IMG/VR virus record: IMGVR_UViG_3300021420_000065
Coordinates: 1-44,344 of that record
DNA length: 44,344 nucleotides
Source: a virus
Strand: one strand, 5' to 3'
The notes under the pieces are model-generated. The model searched no databases. It worked only from the letters and a program-made list of their open reading frames with translations, and was not told where the DNA came from. A program made the position numbers and the translations under genes. The stretch's first letter is position 1. Every line of letters begins with the position of its first letter. This document shows, piece by piece, positions 1 through 8,936 of this stretch.

Positions 1-155
1 GAGGTTCCCAGGATCGTCATGTTGCCGCCAGCTACCGTGAAGGGCAGTTGGTGGAGTGTTTGACTTCCGCCCACGGACGTAACGCGGGTGAACGTAGACG
101 TTCCGGTTGCTATGTCCTCGTACCCGATCTGACCCTTAGTCACTAATCCGGCCAC
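1..155 (-). CDS. Fibre-like structural protein, N-terminal part (continues at 44344)
   Basis: This is the first 51 codons of a gene that runs off the left edge. It starts with GTG at 155, preceded by AGGAG about 8 bases upstream. The sequence begins MAGLVTKGQIGYEDIATGTS and is rich in Thr, Ser and Gly, as in phage fibre or decoration proteins. The last two bases at the left edge complete a codon with the first minus-strand base at 44344, and the frame then continues without a stop to 43837, giving a predicted 220-residue protein. The join is an inference from frame continuity and composition. The gene lies directly downstream of the histidine-phosphatase gene in transcription order. Its exact role is unknown. 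Confidence 0.6.
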   Translation of the reverse strand, partial: MAGLVTKGQIGYEDIATGTSTFTRVTSVGGSQTLHQLPFTVAGGNMTILGT

Positions 156-164
156 TATAGTCTC

Positions 165-944
165 CTAGTGCAAAATCGTTGGAGCTGGCAAAACCTTGTT
201 TTGGAAGTTGTCGCAGCAATCGTCTGAGTCGATCAGCCAATAGCCTTCTTTGCTGCGCTTCTTTTCATACAGTAAGCCGAGTTCATCATCGGCGGTCACT
301 ATCGGATGATGGCATTCGCTGTCATGCTCCCACTTGCAATTTCCGCATTCGCGTGGCGGGATATTGTCTTTGCCCGTTACAAATCCAGCGGTGTGCGTAC
401 CGTCAAAGGGCTGCATATCCTCTGCGGTGTTCTGCACCAATGGCTTATAGATTGGGCGTGCTCCATTGGAATCGATAACGACGATCCCACCCTCCCAAAC
501 GACGCTTGCTCGGGCGTAATCCATCTCCTGCCTAACGTAACCGTATTGCTTGCAGACCCACGCGCTAACCGAGCGGTGAGTGGCAATCACCGGGATATTC
601 TTGGTCTTTTGGCGGATGGCCAGAATTGCAGCGAACGCCCGTTGTAACCGCTTCTCGAATTGCGGCCCGCTTTCGTCGTCTCCGAGGTTGCGCAGATCGG
701 TCATGGAGCGAACCGTTTCCAGCCCCAGGATGCCAGAGCATATTTCGAGCGCCTGTTCTGCCCTTTTAAGGTCAGATGAGACTCCCCACTTGGGTTGCTG
801 TCCTGCTGGACGTTGGTCCTTGATGTAATTCGCCGCATCGCGTATCTGCGCGATCCCGAAAGCATTCATGGGGATTTGCGTTTGGCCTTCGTGCTTGGGG
901 CTTTTGTCTGTGACACCGTGTCTAAGAACGTAAGCCAGAACCAT
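165..944 (-). CDS. Histidine phosphatase (phosphoglycerate-mutase-like) family protein
   Basis: 259 residues. The N-terminus VLAYVLRHGVTD holds the RHG motif whose His is the phospho-acceptor in the histidine phosphatase superfamily. SSDLKRAEQAL near residue 57 matches the usual SxLxRAxQTA element, and THRSVSAW near residue 122 supplies the second catalytic His. The last ~60 residues are a Cys/His-rich extension (CGNCKW...CHHP...DDCCDNF) that is not part of the core fold and could bind a metal. The ATG shares an A with the upstream TGA (TGATG). The substrate cannot be read from sequence. Its place between adaptor and fibre genes is unusual for a metabolic enzyme. Confidence 0.75.
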   Translation of the reverse strand: MVLAYVLRHGVTDKSPKHEGQTQIPMNAFGIAQIRDAANYIKDQRPAGQQPKWGVSSDLKRAEQALEICSGILGLETVRSMTDLRNLGDDESGPQFEKRLQRAFAAILAIRQKTKNIPVIATHRSVSAWVCKQYGYVRQEMDYARASVVWEGGIVVIDSNGARPIYKPLVQNTAEDMQPFDGTHTAGFVTGKDNIPPRECGNCKWEHDSECHHPIVTADDELGLLYEKKRSKEGYWLIDSDDCCDNFQNKVLPAPTILH

Positions 945-1654
945 CAGTAATAGCGGCGACTGTTCCTGTAGGCTCGAATGGACGGGTTGGCCATCGAACG
1001 GTCAAAGCTCCTGCCCGGAATCATGGAAGTGGGCCGCGTCTGATCCTGATGGCGGGTCAGCTCCAATACGGGCACCAGCTTTTGCTTATAGCTTTGCAGC
1101 ACCTTGGCCGCTTTTTTCATGTCGCTCTTGAGCAACGCGAGATACACGGCGTAGTATTTCAGGGCCAACTGAGCGACTAATGGAAGCGAAGTTGTGTCGG
1201 TATCGTTTACCAGTGTCGCCGGAAGTGGTACATGGTGGAGCGTGACATTGGTATTGGCCGAAGGGGGAGGCCAGAGCAGGAACTGATCGTAAGAAAATGG
1301 CACAAAGCCTTGCGACTGATTGGTGCTGTCTTTCTCCCACTGATACATCCCGCCGTATTGCTTATCGAGCGATAGCAGGAACGAAGGAAATAGTCTCAAG
1401 CTGCCCCATATCGCTGGACCGTAAATCCACAAAGGGGTCAGCATGTCGGCTGGCATACGGTAAAGCGAGAGATTCTGAAGCACTGGCACCGACTCATCTG
1501 TTTGCAGGATGCGCGTATCGAGCACGATCCTTAGAATGGCGTGATTGATGTATGCATTCAGTTCCGCTGTAGTCCACAGGCCATCATTCTGCAATTCGTT
1601 CAGGTATCGCTTAACGCTGTCCCGGAAGTTCTTGAGGGTATAGTTGACAATCAT
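944..1654 (-). CDS. Putative head-tail adaptor/connector protein (paralogue of the next upstream gene)
   Basis: 236 residues. The N-terminal pattern (short helix, then W-T-x-A-E-L-N-A-Y-I-N at about residues 27-37) matches that of the 314-residue protein encoded just upstream (W-T-V-A-E-I-N-D-Y-I-N), so the two are paralogues. Both have a central beta-rich part and a C-terminal helical part beginning PLVAQLALKYYAVYLAL / PIQCHFGLVFYALMKCF. This arrangement is typical of phage head-completion or adaptor proteins that sit under the portal, and the gene lies downstream of portal and capsid. The ATG overlaps the upstream TGA (ATGA). The adaptor role is inferred from position and fold pattern. Confidence 0.55.
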   Translation of the reverse strand: MIVNYTLKNFRDSVKRYLNELQNDGLWTTAELNAYINHAILRIVLDTRILQTDESVPVLQNLSLYRMPADMLTPLWIYGPAIWGSLRLFPSFLLSLDKQYGGMYQWEKDSTNQSQGFVPFSYDQFLLWPPPSANTNVTLHHVPLPATLVNDTDTTSLPLVAQLALKYYAVYLALLKSDMKKAAKVLQSYKQKLVPVLELTRHQDQTRPTSMIPGRSFDRSMANPSIRAYRNSRRYY

Positions 1655-2595
1655 GATCCGTAAGAGGGTTTCAAATCTAGCTGCATTGGATATCCGATAC
1701 TGTTCATGCGCTGGGCAAACAGGCTTCCCTCTTCAAATGGCTCCAAAGACTTAACCCGCGTGGCCCACCAACGCGCCTTATTCTCTAAGATCGATTCCAT
1801 CCATTCTCCATACGCCTGAAACCAACCCTGCGCAGCCTCTAGGTCCTGAAACTCACCTTCGCGTAGAAAGCACTTCATCAGGGCGTAGAACACAAGGCCG
1901 AAATGACATTGGATCGGCAATTGGGGGGTATCGGTGTCAAGCACGAGGGGATCGGGTATGCGTACAAAGGCCATGCCGATATTCAGCTTGTCGCTGGTAA
2001 AAATGGCTATTTCGCCCACTTCGGGTCCGGGGAATGGGTTGTAAGATCGATCCGGCCGGAATCCCATAATCGTTTCCGTGCTATCCGTTACTTGGATAAC
2101 AATTCCGGTTTCCTGATTGAAGGCGATTGCCGTACCATCGTCTAGGGTGAGCGCCGCAACCGCGCCGGTTTCCTGATTGAAGGTATAGACGGTGCCATTC
2201 TGAGAGGGGGTAGGATAAGGAGAGAGCGTTGCCTGCTGACCGAATTGGGGGAAGTAAAACCGGAAGGGATTGTTGTTTGGAGCCGCCCGCCAGCTTGGGT
2301 CATCACGATCTAATTCGTATTCGTTGGTCTGGGGCAGAAAGACCCGATCCCAAGTGAGGCGGATAAACTGCTGCGCCGTAGCGCGGGCCGTATAGGTTGA
2401 GACAGAGGCCGTGCAAACGATGGTGTCGAAATCCTGGAACCAGCTTGTAACTTGCTGTGTGTAGAATATGCCCTCGTTGATGTAGTCGTTGATTTCCGCT
2501 ACGGTCCAGGACAGCGAATTGGCATCGGTCGATGTGTTCAAAAGGTAGAGTTCGACCTGAGAGCGGAGCGTTCCGAGGTTAAGCGATTCAGACAT
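1651..2595 (-). CDS. Putative head-tail adaptor protein, larger paralogue
   Basis: 314 residues, same N-terminal helix signature (LSWTVAEINDYINEGIFYTQQ) and C-terminal helical part as the following gene. It contains an insertion with an internal repeat around residues 138-170, in which FNQETGAV and FNQETGIV recur about 20 residues apart. At DNA level the same 19-base stretch recurs near 2104 and 2163. Such repeats are compatible with a beta-hairpin extension. The gene overlaps the methyltransferase-glycosyltransferase gene upstream by 8 bases. It is probably structural. The exact ring or tail component it forms is unknown. Confidence 0.55.
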   Translation of the reverse strand: MSESLNLGTLRSQVELYLLNTSTDANSLSWTVAEINDYINEGIFYTQQVTSWFQDFDTIVCTASVSTYTARATAQQFIRLTWDRVFLPQTNEYELDRDDPSWRAAPNNNPFRFYFPQFGQQATLSPYPTPSQNGTVYTFNQETGAVAALTLDDGTAIAFNQETGIVIQVTDSTETIMGFRPDRSYNPFPGPEVGEIAIFTSDKLNIGMAFVRIPDPLVLDTDTPQLPIQCHFGLVFYALMKCFLREGEFQDLEAAQGWFQAYGEWMESILENKARWWATRVKSLEPFEEGSLFAQRMNSIGYPMQLDLKPSYGS

Positions 2596-4459
2596 GCACT
2601 GTATCTATCGGTGTTTCGCGTAACACTGACGAATGCGGCATCGTTTTATCGTGCGCCAAGCTAACCTCTGGCCGTGGGTGCCGATGCTGCCCAGAGCGCC
2701 ACAAACGATAAACCTCATCTATCCTGGCAAGCACTCGCTTGGCAGGTATCATGGTGCATAGCGGCGCAGGCGGTCCCAGCCCGGTCGCATCCTTCAATTC
2801 ATCAGGAATCTTATAGGGGCAGGTCCAGACCGTTCCTACCCCGCTCGGGCCACTGGCATTCTCAAACGAATGAGTCGATCCCTTGCAGGTTGGGCACTCG
2901 GAATTGACCGAATGGATGTAGTGCAGGACGTGGCAGGGGTGGCAAAAGACTTCTTTAGGATCGGGCGCTATACAGAAATCATTCAACCAGTACTTGCATA
3001 AGTTTTCGTGGCTGGAGTGAGAGAGCATTGTAATTTTCGGAGTCGGGAAACACCCAGCGGCGTTCAAGATCCCTGTCTCTGGTCCAATGACTAGGTCCAC
3101 ATATTTGGTCATCACTAACGAAGTACGCAACTTCCACTTTCCCGCTCTCGGTAAGTATCGGTTCGATTCGGAGCGTTCTATAAGGGCGCATTCTTGATCT
3201 CCAACACTGATAAGTAGCACGTCAGGGTTCTTGATTACAAGTTCTTGGGCGACCTGCTGAAAGTAAGGATACCGCTTGTGGTAACTCGAACCAGATAGTA
3301 CCCACATGACAATAAAACGGCCCGGATATTTGTCCCTAAAGCCTTGGGCCATGCATTCTTCTTGGTCGCTGAAGAAGAGTTCGCCATTCATCCCCCTATC
3401 TGGATAACCCGCTTTGGCAAGGTGATTGTCGTAGTAATTGGTCTCCCCAACTTGCTGCTGCACGGTGCGAATGGCGTTGTAGAACTTATTTTGCTCATTC
3501 AATTCGGGATGCTTTTGCCCGATCTGCTCCATCATGTGCATCAAGCGAGAGTCGGGCACGAGAAGAGTCTCTTCCGCCGCTCCTGTGAGATTGATGAACT
3601 TGTCGTATTTGGTGGCGAGTTCGTTCCAGTAATCGAATAGCGGCCCTGACACTACCCCCTTATTAGGTACATAATCCCTGATCTGTGGGGCTATCTCATC
3701 CACGTATGGGCAATGCTTCAAAACCTCTTTCGCTAATTCCGATCCATTCAGCGTGACGTGGTAGCCTTCCTCTTTGAGCTTTTTGAGGACAGGGACGGAC
3801 TGAATGAAATCTCCAATCGCGCCGTACCGTACGACAAGGGCACGCTTCTGGTTATTACGTGATAGACCTCGATGCGGTGAAGCTGCCGAAGCAAGCTTGC
3901 GATAGACCTGGAGGAAGCTGTATTCGTCTTTATCGCCCCTGATTTCATCGGCCAATACCTCCGCAGCCCCGATCTTGGCTATGGCATCTCTAATCTCTTG
4001 GGGATGGAAGTCGCATTGGTGGTAGATGTTTGCGCCCTCTTCACCCTTGTTAGGGTAGAAGTTCTCCCAATCCTCGCGGCCCATTTCCTTCGCCACCTTG
4101 CGCGTCAGTGGCAGATAGAGAATTAAATTCCCTCCGAGCTTAACGAGCCTCCACCACTCCATGAGAACCGCTTCTGTGTAATGCATATCCTCAAGGGTGT
4201 GCGAGGAATAGACGTAATCGAAGGACTCATCCGTTAGCATGGTGAGGTTCGATACGTCCGCAATCAGATCGGCCTCTTTGCAGGCCATCGAGGAAAAGCC
4301 ACCATCCACTCCCAGGCAGCTTGTTTCGCGGGTCTTTTCGACTTTAAGCTTCCAGCATCCGCAGCCTAGATCTACGCCGTGGCCGTAGACGAAGGGCGCT
4401 ATTCTGTCGTGTACTTTCTGTGTTTCGTTGCCCTCTATGGCGTCAATCTTCCAGGTCAA
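2588..4459 (-). CDS. SAM-methyltransferase fused to a GT9 (heptosyltransferase-like) glycosyltransferase
   Basis: 623 residues with two domains. Residues ~20-190 look like a class I methyltransferase: VDLGCGCWK (29-37) is the SAM-binding loop, and WWRLVKLGGNLILYLPL (102-118) fits the strand after motif II. Residues ~205-510 look like glycosyltransferase family 9: RALVVRYGAIGDFIQSVPVL (206-225) is the acceptor-side N-terminal motif, and DLVIGPETGILNAAG (455-469) is the nucleotide-sugar binding signature. A Cys-rich segment (CHPC, CPTCKG) around 506-526 may bind zinc. The TTG start is chosen because GGAGG lies 7 bases upstream and there is no in-frame ATG nearby. Acceptor and donor cannot be told from sequence. 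Placement among virion genes suggests modification of a surface or virion glycan. Confidence 0.8.
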   Translation of the reverse strand: MTWKIDAIEGNETQKVHDRIAPFVYGHGVDLGCGCWKLKVEKTRETSCLGVDGGFSSMACKEADLIADVSNLTMLTDESFDYVYSSHTLEDMHYTEAVLMEWWRLVKLGGNLILYLPLTRKVAKEMGREDWENFYPNKGEEGANIYHQCDFHPQEIRDAIAKIGAAEVLADEIRGDKDEYSFLQVYRKLASAASPHRGLSRNNQKRALVVRYGAIGDFIQSVPVLKKLKEEGYHVTLNGSELAKEVLKHCPYVDEIAPQIRDYVPNKGVVSGPLFDYWNELATKYDKFINLTGAAEETLLVPDSRLMHMMEQIGQKHPELNEQNKFYNAIRTVQQQVGETNYYDNHLAKAGYPDRGMNGELFFSDQEECMAQGFRDKYPGRFIVMWVLSGSSYHKRYPYFQQVAQELVIKNPDVLLISVGDQECALIERSESNRYLPRAGKWKLRTSLVMTKYVDLVIGPETGILNAAGCFPTPKITMLSHSSHENLCKYWLNDFCIAPDPKEVFCHPCHVLHYIHSVNSECPTCKGSTHSFENASGPSGVGTVWTCPYKIPDELKDATGLGPPAPLCTMIPAKRVLARIDEVYRLWRSGQHRHPRPEVSLAHDKTMPHSSVLRETPIDTVHV

Positions 4460-4476
4460 CCATTAACCTCCGCAAT

Positions 4477-6483
4477 TTAATCCACCACCCAATTTGTACC
4501 ATTGCAATAAGCCCCGACATGATTCGCTCCGCCGCCTACTATGGTCGATCCGAATGTATTTACCGTGGAGTTGTTCACGTTGGCTCTTTGCCCTTCGAGG
4601 CTGGCACCGCAGGCGGGAAGGGATGCAAATGCTTGCGGCGTCAGAGCGACAAATCCAAGAGAGCCTAAGCTGGCCTTAGATGCCGTATCTGGAACCGTCC
4701 CGCTTGCATTGGAATTTGGTGTAGCCCCGCTCTCGAAGAGGGATAGCCACGAACCATTTCCAGTCGCGCCGATTTGATGTACCTCTGTGAACCCTTCCAG
4801 GCCCACGCAATAGATGTTGGAATATAAGCAGTACTTCCAACCCAAATTGGAAGCCGCCGCGTTCGCTGCGGGAGTAGCGGAGGAAATTGACGTACTGCTG
4901 TTAAATGGATAAAGCTCGACCGACTCCCCTCCGGGGTTGTTATAGATTTGGAGATTGGTAGGGCTGGACGTGTTGTTGAAAATTCCACCAGTTTTGTTGC
5001 CTCGCACGTCATTCCCGATAACGTTTATTCCCGTGAATCCGGTCTGCTGTCCTGAAACAGCGAGACACACACCGTAAGCTTGGGTAGGCGACCCCTGGTC
5101 GTCATAGGCTCGATTGTTGGCAATCAATCCCTCGGAAAGAGTCGCGGTCCCACCGGAGGCCAAGAAAAGTTCTATGCCGCAATGTGTCCCACTACTGGCT
5201 GTGCTCGCATTCTTAACGATGTTGTTGGTGATCGTAAAGCCATGCGATTGGCTGGCACTGCCTACGTCGATTAGCAGCCCGACTCCACTGGACTTATCAC
5301 AGAGGTTCCCGGCCATGATTATGTCGCTACCACCAAGCTCAACGCATCCTCCAGTAATGGGACCGGAGGCATTGCCAGTGATGCGATTCCCAATCACGGT
5401 GACTCGCTGCGCTGGCGGAAGATCGGTAATTCCCAGAGAGGTGCCGCTTCCCACGGCGATGTAATTGTTGCTCACTAGGACATCGTTCCACTGCGCCATG
5501 TCAATTATGTTCGCTGCGGAGGTTGGGCAGTTAAAGGTATTATCCGAAATCAGTATCCCGGCACCGCCAAGAGTGCCGCTGCCCAGGGCAACACCGTAGC
5601 CCCCGCAGCCATTTACAGTATTTCCTACGACCGATACCTGCCCAGCAGCAGCGGCATTTGAGAAGATCGCAAAGTTATAGCCGGAATTGGAGGAGCGATT
5701 CCCTTCGATGCGGACCCGGATGGGGGAATTGATCGTTATATCTCCGCACAAAGCGGCCACACATCCGACTCTCTGGGCGTTGTTCTCAAAATCGTTGTCG
5801 GCAATCAGCGAATCGGAAAGAGATGTGTCGATACCGATGCCGTCGTTCCACGAATTGATGGGGCGCATTCTTTGTACGATTAACTTACTCACAACTCCAC
5901 CCTTGATCGTGTCAGAGCCTCCTGTTTGGTTCGCGCGGTTTACATCAATGGTGAAATCTGTAAATGTCACGTTGCCCATCGTGCCGTGAGCGCCGCCAGA
6001 TGCGAGCTGAAACATTGGGTTATTCGCACTCCCGCCGTTGGCCCGCTGAATGGTCGAGACAAACTCACCGGAACCCTGAATCCAACTGCCGTCATAAGCC
6101 AAGAGCGCTGAACTCTCGACTGAAATAGCGCAGGTCTGCGGGGGTAAAATGATGTGCGCCCCCTGACCACCCTTATCCATCGCTGCTTGAATACCAGCAG
6201 CCGTACACGGATACGTCAACCCATCCACGAAGATGATGGAGTTAAGGGAGGATGGATTCGCAGAAAATATCCATGTGCCGTGCTGCCCGCTGTTATCCGG
6301 CTGGCAATCGTAGTGATTGCCGGTAGCCGTATCTACGTAGTATTGGTAGACCGTACAGTTTTGCAATGGTCCAGTTCCAGGAGCACCCACACCCGTAAGC
6401 AATTGTGGCGTGTAAGAATTGCCTTGGGCGAATCCCAGAACCGGCAAAAGCAGCAGGCTAATTAACGCGAATACGTTTTTCAT
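4477..6483 (-). CDS. Secreted right-handed parallel beta-helix protein (tail-spike or pectate-lyase-like)
   Basis: About 668 residues from the ATG at 6483. I chose this start because MKNVFALISLLLLPVLGFAQ is a clean signal peptide. An upstream in-frame ATG at 6531 would bury it. After an N-terminal segment with paired Cys, the protein carries many short repeats rich in N, G and V such as VVGNTVNGCGGYG and ITNNIVKNAS (PbH1-type coils) between about residues 140 and 530, ending in a Gly/Ser/Thr-rich region. This fold is used by phage depolymerase spikes and by bacterial polysaccharide lyases. No catalytic residues can be assigned. A signal peptide is unusual for a virion protein, so this may be a secreted enzyme made during infection or a gene taken from the host. 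Confidence 0.75.
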   Translation of the reverse strand: MKNVFALISLLLLPVLGFAQGNSYTPQLLTGVGAPGTGPLQNCTVYQYYVDTATGNHYDCQPDNSGQHGTWIFSANPSSLNSIIFVDGLTYPCTAAGIQAAMDKGGQGAHIILPPQTCAISVESSALLAYDGSWIQGSGEFVSTIQRANGGSANNPMFQLASGGAHGTMGNVTFTDFTIDVNRANQTGGSDTIKGGVVSKLIVQRMRPINSWNDGIGIDTSLSDSLIADNDFENNAQRVGCVAALCGDITINSPIRVRIEGNRSSNSGYNFAIFSNAAAAGQVSVVGNTVNGCGGYGVALGSGTLGGAGILISDNTFNCPTSAANIIDMAQWNDVLVSNNYIAVGSGTSLGITDLPPAQRVTVIGNRITGNASGPITGGCVELGGSDIIMAGNLCDKSSGVGLLIDVGSASQSHGFTITNNIVKNASTASSGTHCGIELFLASGGTATLSEGLIANNRAYDDQGSPTQAYGVCLAVSGQQTGFTGINVIGNDVRGNKTGGIFNNTSSPTNLQIYNNPGGESVELYPFNSSTSISSATPAANAAASNLGWKYCLYSNIYCVGLEGFTEVHQIGATGNGSWLSLFESGATPNSNASGTVPDTASKASLGSLGFVALTPQAFASLPACGASLEGQRANVNNSTVNTFGSTIVGGGANHVGAYCNGTNWVVD

Positions 6484-6967
6484 TCTCGATGGCTCTCGAT
6501 GCATCCACAAGCAAAAGCCTTCCCGCTTCATAACGCAGGTGAACCAGTGGCAGGTTATCCGTAGGCGCTGCGGGCCAATGGGATGATTTCACCCGTAGCA
6601 TCAGCACCGTAAAGCGATGGCTGACCTCGATCCCGTCAAGCTCGGAATCGAGAGGCAACAACCCATCGGCCAGATCCACCAAAATGTCGAAGAATAGTTC
6701 CGGCTTCATGGCGAAGCAGTGTTCCCACGGAGCGGTCAGGGACGTGAAGTAGAATTGAATCTGGCTATCTATGCCTTCGTCCTTGAACCCAATGCCCTGA
6801 AACTCAGCATCGGCTGGGATCGGCAAGTTGGGCTGCGTGTCACGGAAAAGCGCAAGCATCTGTTCGGGCCGAATCACGAACCCGCGCGAATACTTCGCTC
6901 CTCTTAGAACGGAGGAGCGGCCAGAATGTGTAGCGTTGAACTTCTTGAGTTCGCCGTTAGCTGGCAT
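6458..6967 (-). CDS. Conserved-looking hypothetical protein
   Basis: 169 residues, not recognised. There is no signal peptide or membrane segment. The middle reads as mixed alpha/beta with FAMKPELFFDILVDLADGLL followed by a strand-rich end. The gene lies between the TylF-like methyltransferase (11-base overlap at its 5' end) and the beta-helix gene, whose signal peptide begins inside its last codons. Position suggests a function tied to its neighbours. Confidence 0.5.
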   Translation of the reverse strand: MPANGELKKFNATHSGRSSVLRGAKYSRGFVIRPEQMLALFRDTQPNLPIPADAEFQGIGFKDEGIDSQIQFYFTSLTAPWEHCFAMKPELFFDILVDLADGLLPLDSELDGIEVSHRFTVLMLRVKSSHWPAAPTDNLPLVHLRYEAGRLLLVDASRAIENEKRIRVN

Positions 6968-7460
6968 TTACCCACCGATAGTCTTGCGAGAGAACGTTGT
7001 CCCGCCCAAACACTTCATTCACCGCCTTTGTCGCCCCCGGACATTCAGAAAAGCCGTAATCATCGAAACGAATAATTCCCCCCGCAACCATGCGAGGCTT
7101 GAAAAACTCACAGGCTGCTTTAGTCGGGAGATAGTGGTCGAGATCGATATGAACAAACCGGAATGGGCGATCAACGATCAGGGTGTCTGGTATAAATCCG
7201 GGGATGATTACGGCTCTCGGAATAAGCGCGCATACTTCTTCAATCGAAGTATCGGCATAACGGCCCCTGGGATGCCGGACAGGATCATCGAACTTTCCCG
7301 GTTCGCCATGCCCCTGGAAGGAATCGAAAAGCCAAAGCGTTTCATTGCGATCCATTCCTGCGGCTATTTTCTGGGCCATATAGCCCTTCCAGACTCCGCA
7401 CTCTGCGTAATCGCCAAACGGAAGTGCGCGGACAGCCTCAAGCATTTCATCTATGTTCAT
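6957..7460 (-). CDS. TylF/macrocin O-methyltransferase-like protein
   Basis: 167 residues. ECGVWKG near residue 20 is the SAM-binding loop of the TylF family, LWLFDSFQGHGEPG (42-55) matches the second conserved element, and RFVHIDLDHYLPTKAACEF (100-118) matches the metal/active-site strand with its D-x-D. RFDDYGFSECPGATKAVNEV near residue 131 is also typical of this family. It is shorter than most family members (~240-260 residues), lacking an N-terminal extension. Enzymes of this family methylate sugar hydroxyls. It sits directly downstream of the capsid and head-protein genes, close to the GT9 fusion, which suggests glycan modification. Confidence 0.75.
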   Translation of the reverse strand: MNIDEMLEAVRALPFGDYAECGVWKGYMAQKIAAGMDRNETLWLFDSFQGHGEPGKFDDPVRHPRGRYADTSIEEVCALIPRAVIIPGFIPDTLIVDRPFRFVHIDLDHYLPTKAACEFFKPRMVAGGIIRFDDYGFSECPGATKAVNEVFGRDNVLSQDYRWVNAS

Positions 7461-7468
7461 GGGATTGA

Positions 7469-7492
7469 GGGCGGCTGCCGCAACAACCGCCC
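7469..7492 (-). other. GC-rich hairpin between head-protein and methyltransferase genes
   Basis: GGGCGG and CCGCCC form a 6-bp perfect stem around a 12-base loop in the 42-base gap after the small head-protein gene. No U-run follows, so it is not a standard intrinsic terminator. It could reduce expression of the downstream genes relative to capsid genes or stabilise the capsid transcript's 3' end. This is an inference. Confidence 0.35.
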
Positions 7493-7502
7493 CATTGGAG
7501 TT

Positions 7503-7928
7503 TCAGACAAATTGCGGTGCCACGACGGGAATCAGCGTCGTTGCTCCCAACGTCTGTGTAGCCGAAGCCGTACCGACTGCCACCAGGCCAACGGTAAAGG
7601 ACGAACCGGCAGCCAGGGCAATGGACGGAACGAAGGTGGCAAACGCGCTTGACCCGGACGACTGAGCAAGGGTGCTGGTGGGCGCTACGCTAACCTGCCC
7701 GGTGCTGGTGGTGGTTCCCACAATTACATAGGGACGCACGCCAGCCGGAAAGCTGGACGGGGTAGCGGTGACAACGCCCGTGATACTGCAAAGGAAGGTG
7801 GCTTCCGCAACGGGGAAAATGCCGGTGACGGCGGTTCCGGGAGCAATGGCCCCGGAAGCGGTCATCACCACATTTTGCGCGGCAAGGGTGGCGGTACCGA
7901 CGTAGACGCGAGTATCGTTATATGACAT
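7503..7928 (-). CDS. Small head protein, probable capsid decoration protein
   Basis: 141 residues starting MSYNDTRVYVGTATLAAQNV. The frame stays open upstream into the capsid gene, but the ATG at 7928 has AGGAGA about 11 bases upstream and gives the sensible N-terminus. The protein is almost entirely small residues (A, T, V, S, G) with a beta-strand pattern and no membrane segment. A gene of this size and composition directly downstream of the major capsid gene is commonly a head-decoration protein. The role rests on context. Confidence 0.6.
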   Translation of the reverse strand: MSYNDTRVYVGTATLAAQNVVMTASGAIAPGTAVTGIFPVAEATFLCSITGVVTATPSSFPAGVRPYVIVGTTTSTGQVSVAPTSTLAQSSGSSAFATFVPSIALAAGSSFTVGLVAVGTASATQTLGATTLIPVVAPQFV

Positions 7929-7944
7929 GGTTCGTCGGTCTCCT

Positions 7945-8901
7945 TTATTTGCTCGTGATGTGAGCGATTCGTTCGCTCCCATCGGTTTGTTGGTTCCAAA
8001 TCTTCTGGAAGCCAAGTAGGGCGTACCACGCGATACCCTGTGACCGGCCATAATCGGTCGGCACTTTCTCGCGCAGTTCCTCGGGGATGGCAACGCCTTC
8101 CATCACGGCGTCGAAGCCGACAGCTACGGCCTCGCCTGCTGTTGTGGTGGTGCCGGGAGCGTTGGACAGTACGTTGGTCTCTTCCACGAATCGGCCCATG
8201 TAGTACCGGCCAGCCTCACCGCGATACAGGTACTCCGAAAGCGTCTCGGAATACTTGGTCACGTCCACGAAGCCGCCCGTCTGGGTGTCGGAGAAAAAGC
8301 CAGACAACGCACCGACAGAGCAAATCACAACGTAGGACTGCCCGTCGTAGAAGGGAATGTTCTTTTTGCGCATGTCATCGCAAATCGCACGCCAGTTGGT
8401 GCCGTTGAGGTTCGAGCTGGCCGTGGTCGATGCGGTGCCATTCGTTGAGCTGTTGACCGAGTTCGACAAAGAGCAAACGTAGGTCAAGTCGCTAGATTGG
8501 AACTGCGCTCCAGCAACGGAGTCGAGCGTAATCGCCATATCGTTCATCAGCGTTTGCACAACCGAGTTATCGACATCCAACTCGGAAAGGGCTACTAGCT
8601 GATTGGTGAACGGAATGGCGTTCGCGTACTCGTTGATGGTGAGGGTTCCCTGGTTGATGGTGAAATTGCTTTCAGGGATGGTGGCGGTTTCAGAGAGGCC
8701 CGAAGTGTTGCCAGCGGTAACGATTGGCTGAAGCTTGTCGAAGTAGACTTTGTTACCTCGACGCGCTCCCTTGGCTCCCTTGATCTGCACGAATTGGCGA
8801 AACCGTTTGAGCGGCTGCGCCTTGATACGAAGTTGGAGGCTTAATTCGTTGTTGGTGAAAAAGCCGCCCAAACTATTCGTACCGAATAGCTGTGAAGGCA
8901 T
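7945..8901 (-). CDS. Major capsid protein (N4-gp56/HK97-like)
   Basis: 318 residues. The N-terminal half (RGNKVYFDKLQPI, then NTSGLSETATIPESNF and INEYANAIPFTNQ) and the C-terminal part (GEAGRYYMGRFVEETNVLSN, then GFDAVMEGVAIPEELR and YGRSQGIAWYALLGFQK) match the pattern of N4-gp56-type major capsid proteins with an HK97 fold. GAGGAG lies 7 bases before the ATG, one of the strongest ribosome sites in the window, as expected for an abundant protein. It is flanked by a scaffold-like gene upstream and a small head protein downstream, the usual order. Confidence 0.85.
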   Translation of the reverse strand: MPSQLFGTNSLGGFFTNNELSLQLRIKAQPLKRFRQFVQIKGAKGARRGNKVYFDKLQPIVTAGNTSGLSETATIPESNFTINQGTLTINEYANAIPFTNQLVALSELDVDNSVVQTLMNDMAITLDSVAGAQFQSSDLTYVCSLSNSVNSSTNGTASTTASSNLNGTNWRAICDDMRKKNIPFYDGQSYVVICSVGALSGFFSDTQTGGFVDVTKYSETLSEYLYRGEAGRYYMGRFVEETNVLSNAPGTTTTAGEAVAVGFDAVMEGVAIPEELREKVPTDYGRSQGIAWYALLGFQKIWNQQTDGSERIAHITSK

Positions 8902-8936
8902 AAAGACTCCTCTACCGCTGAATTAAACAACCGCCC

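Noticed and set aside
6828-7652. 274-residue plus-strand frame
   Set aside because: It is antisense to the TylF-like methyltransferase and head protein, without motifs or ribosome site.
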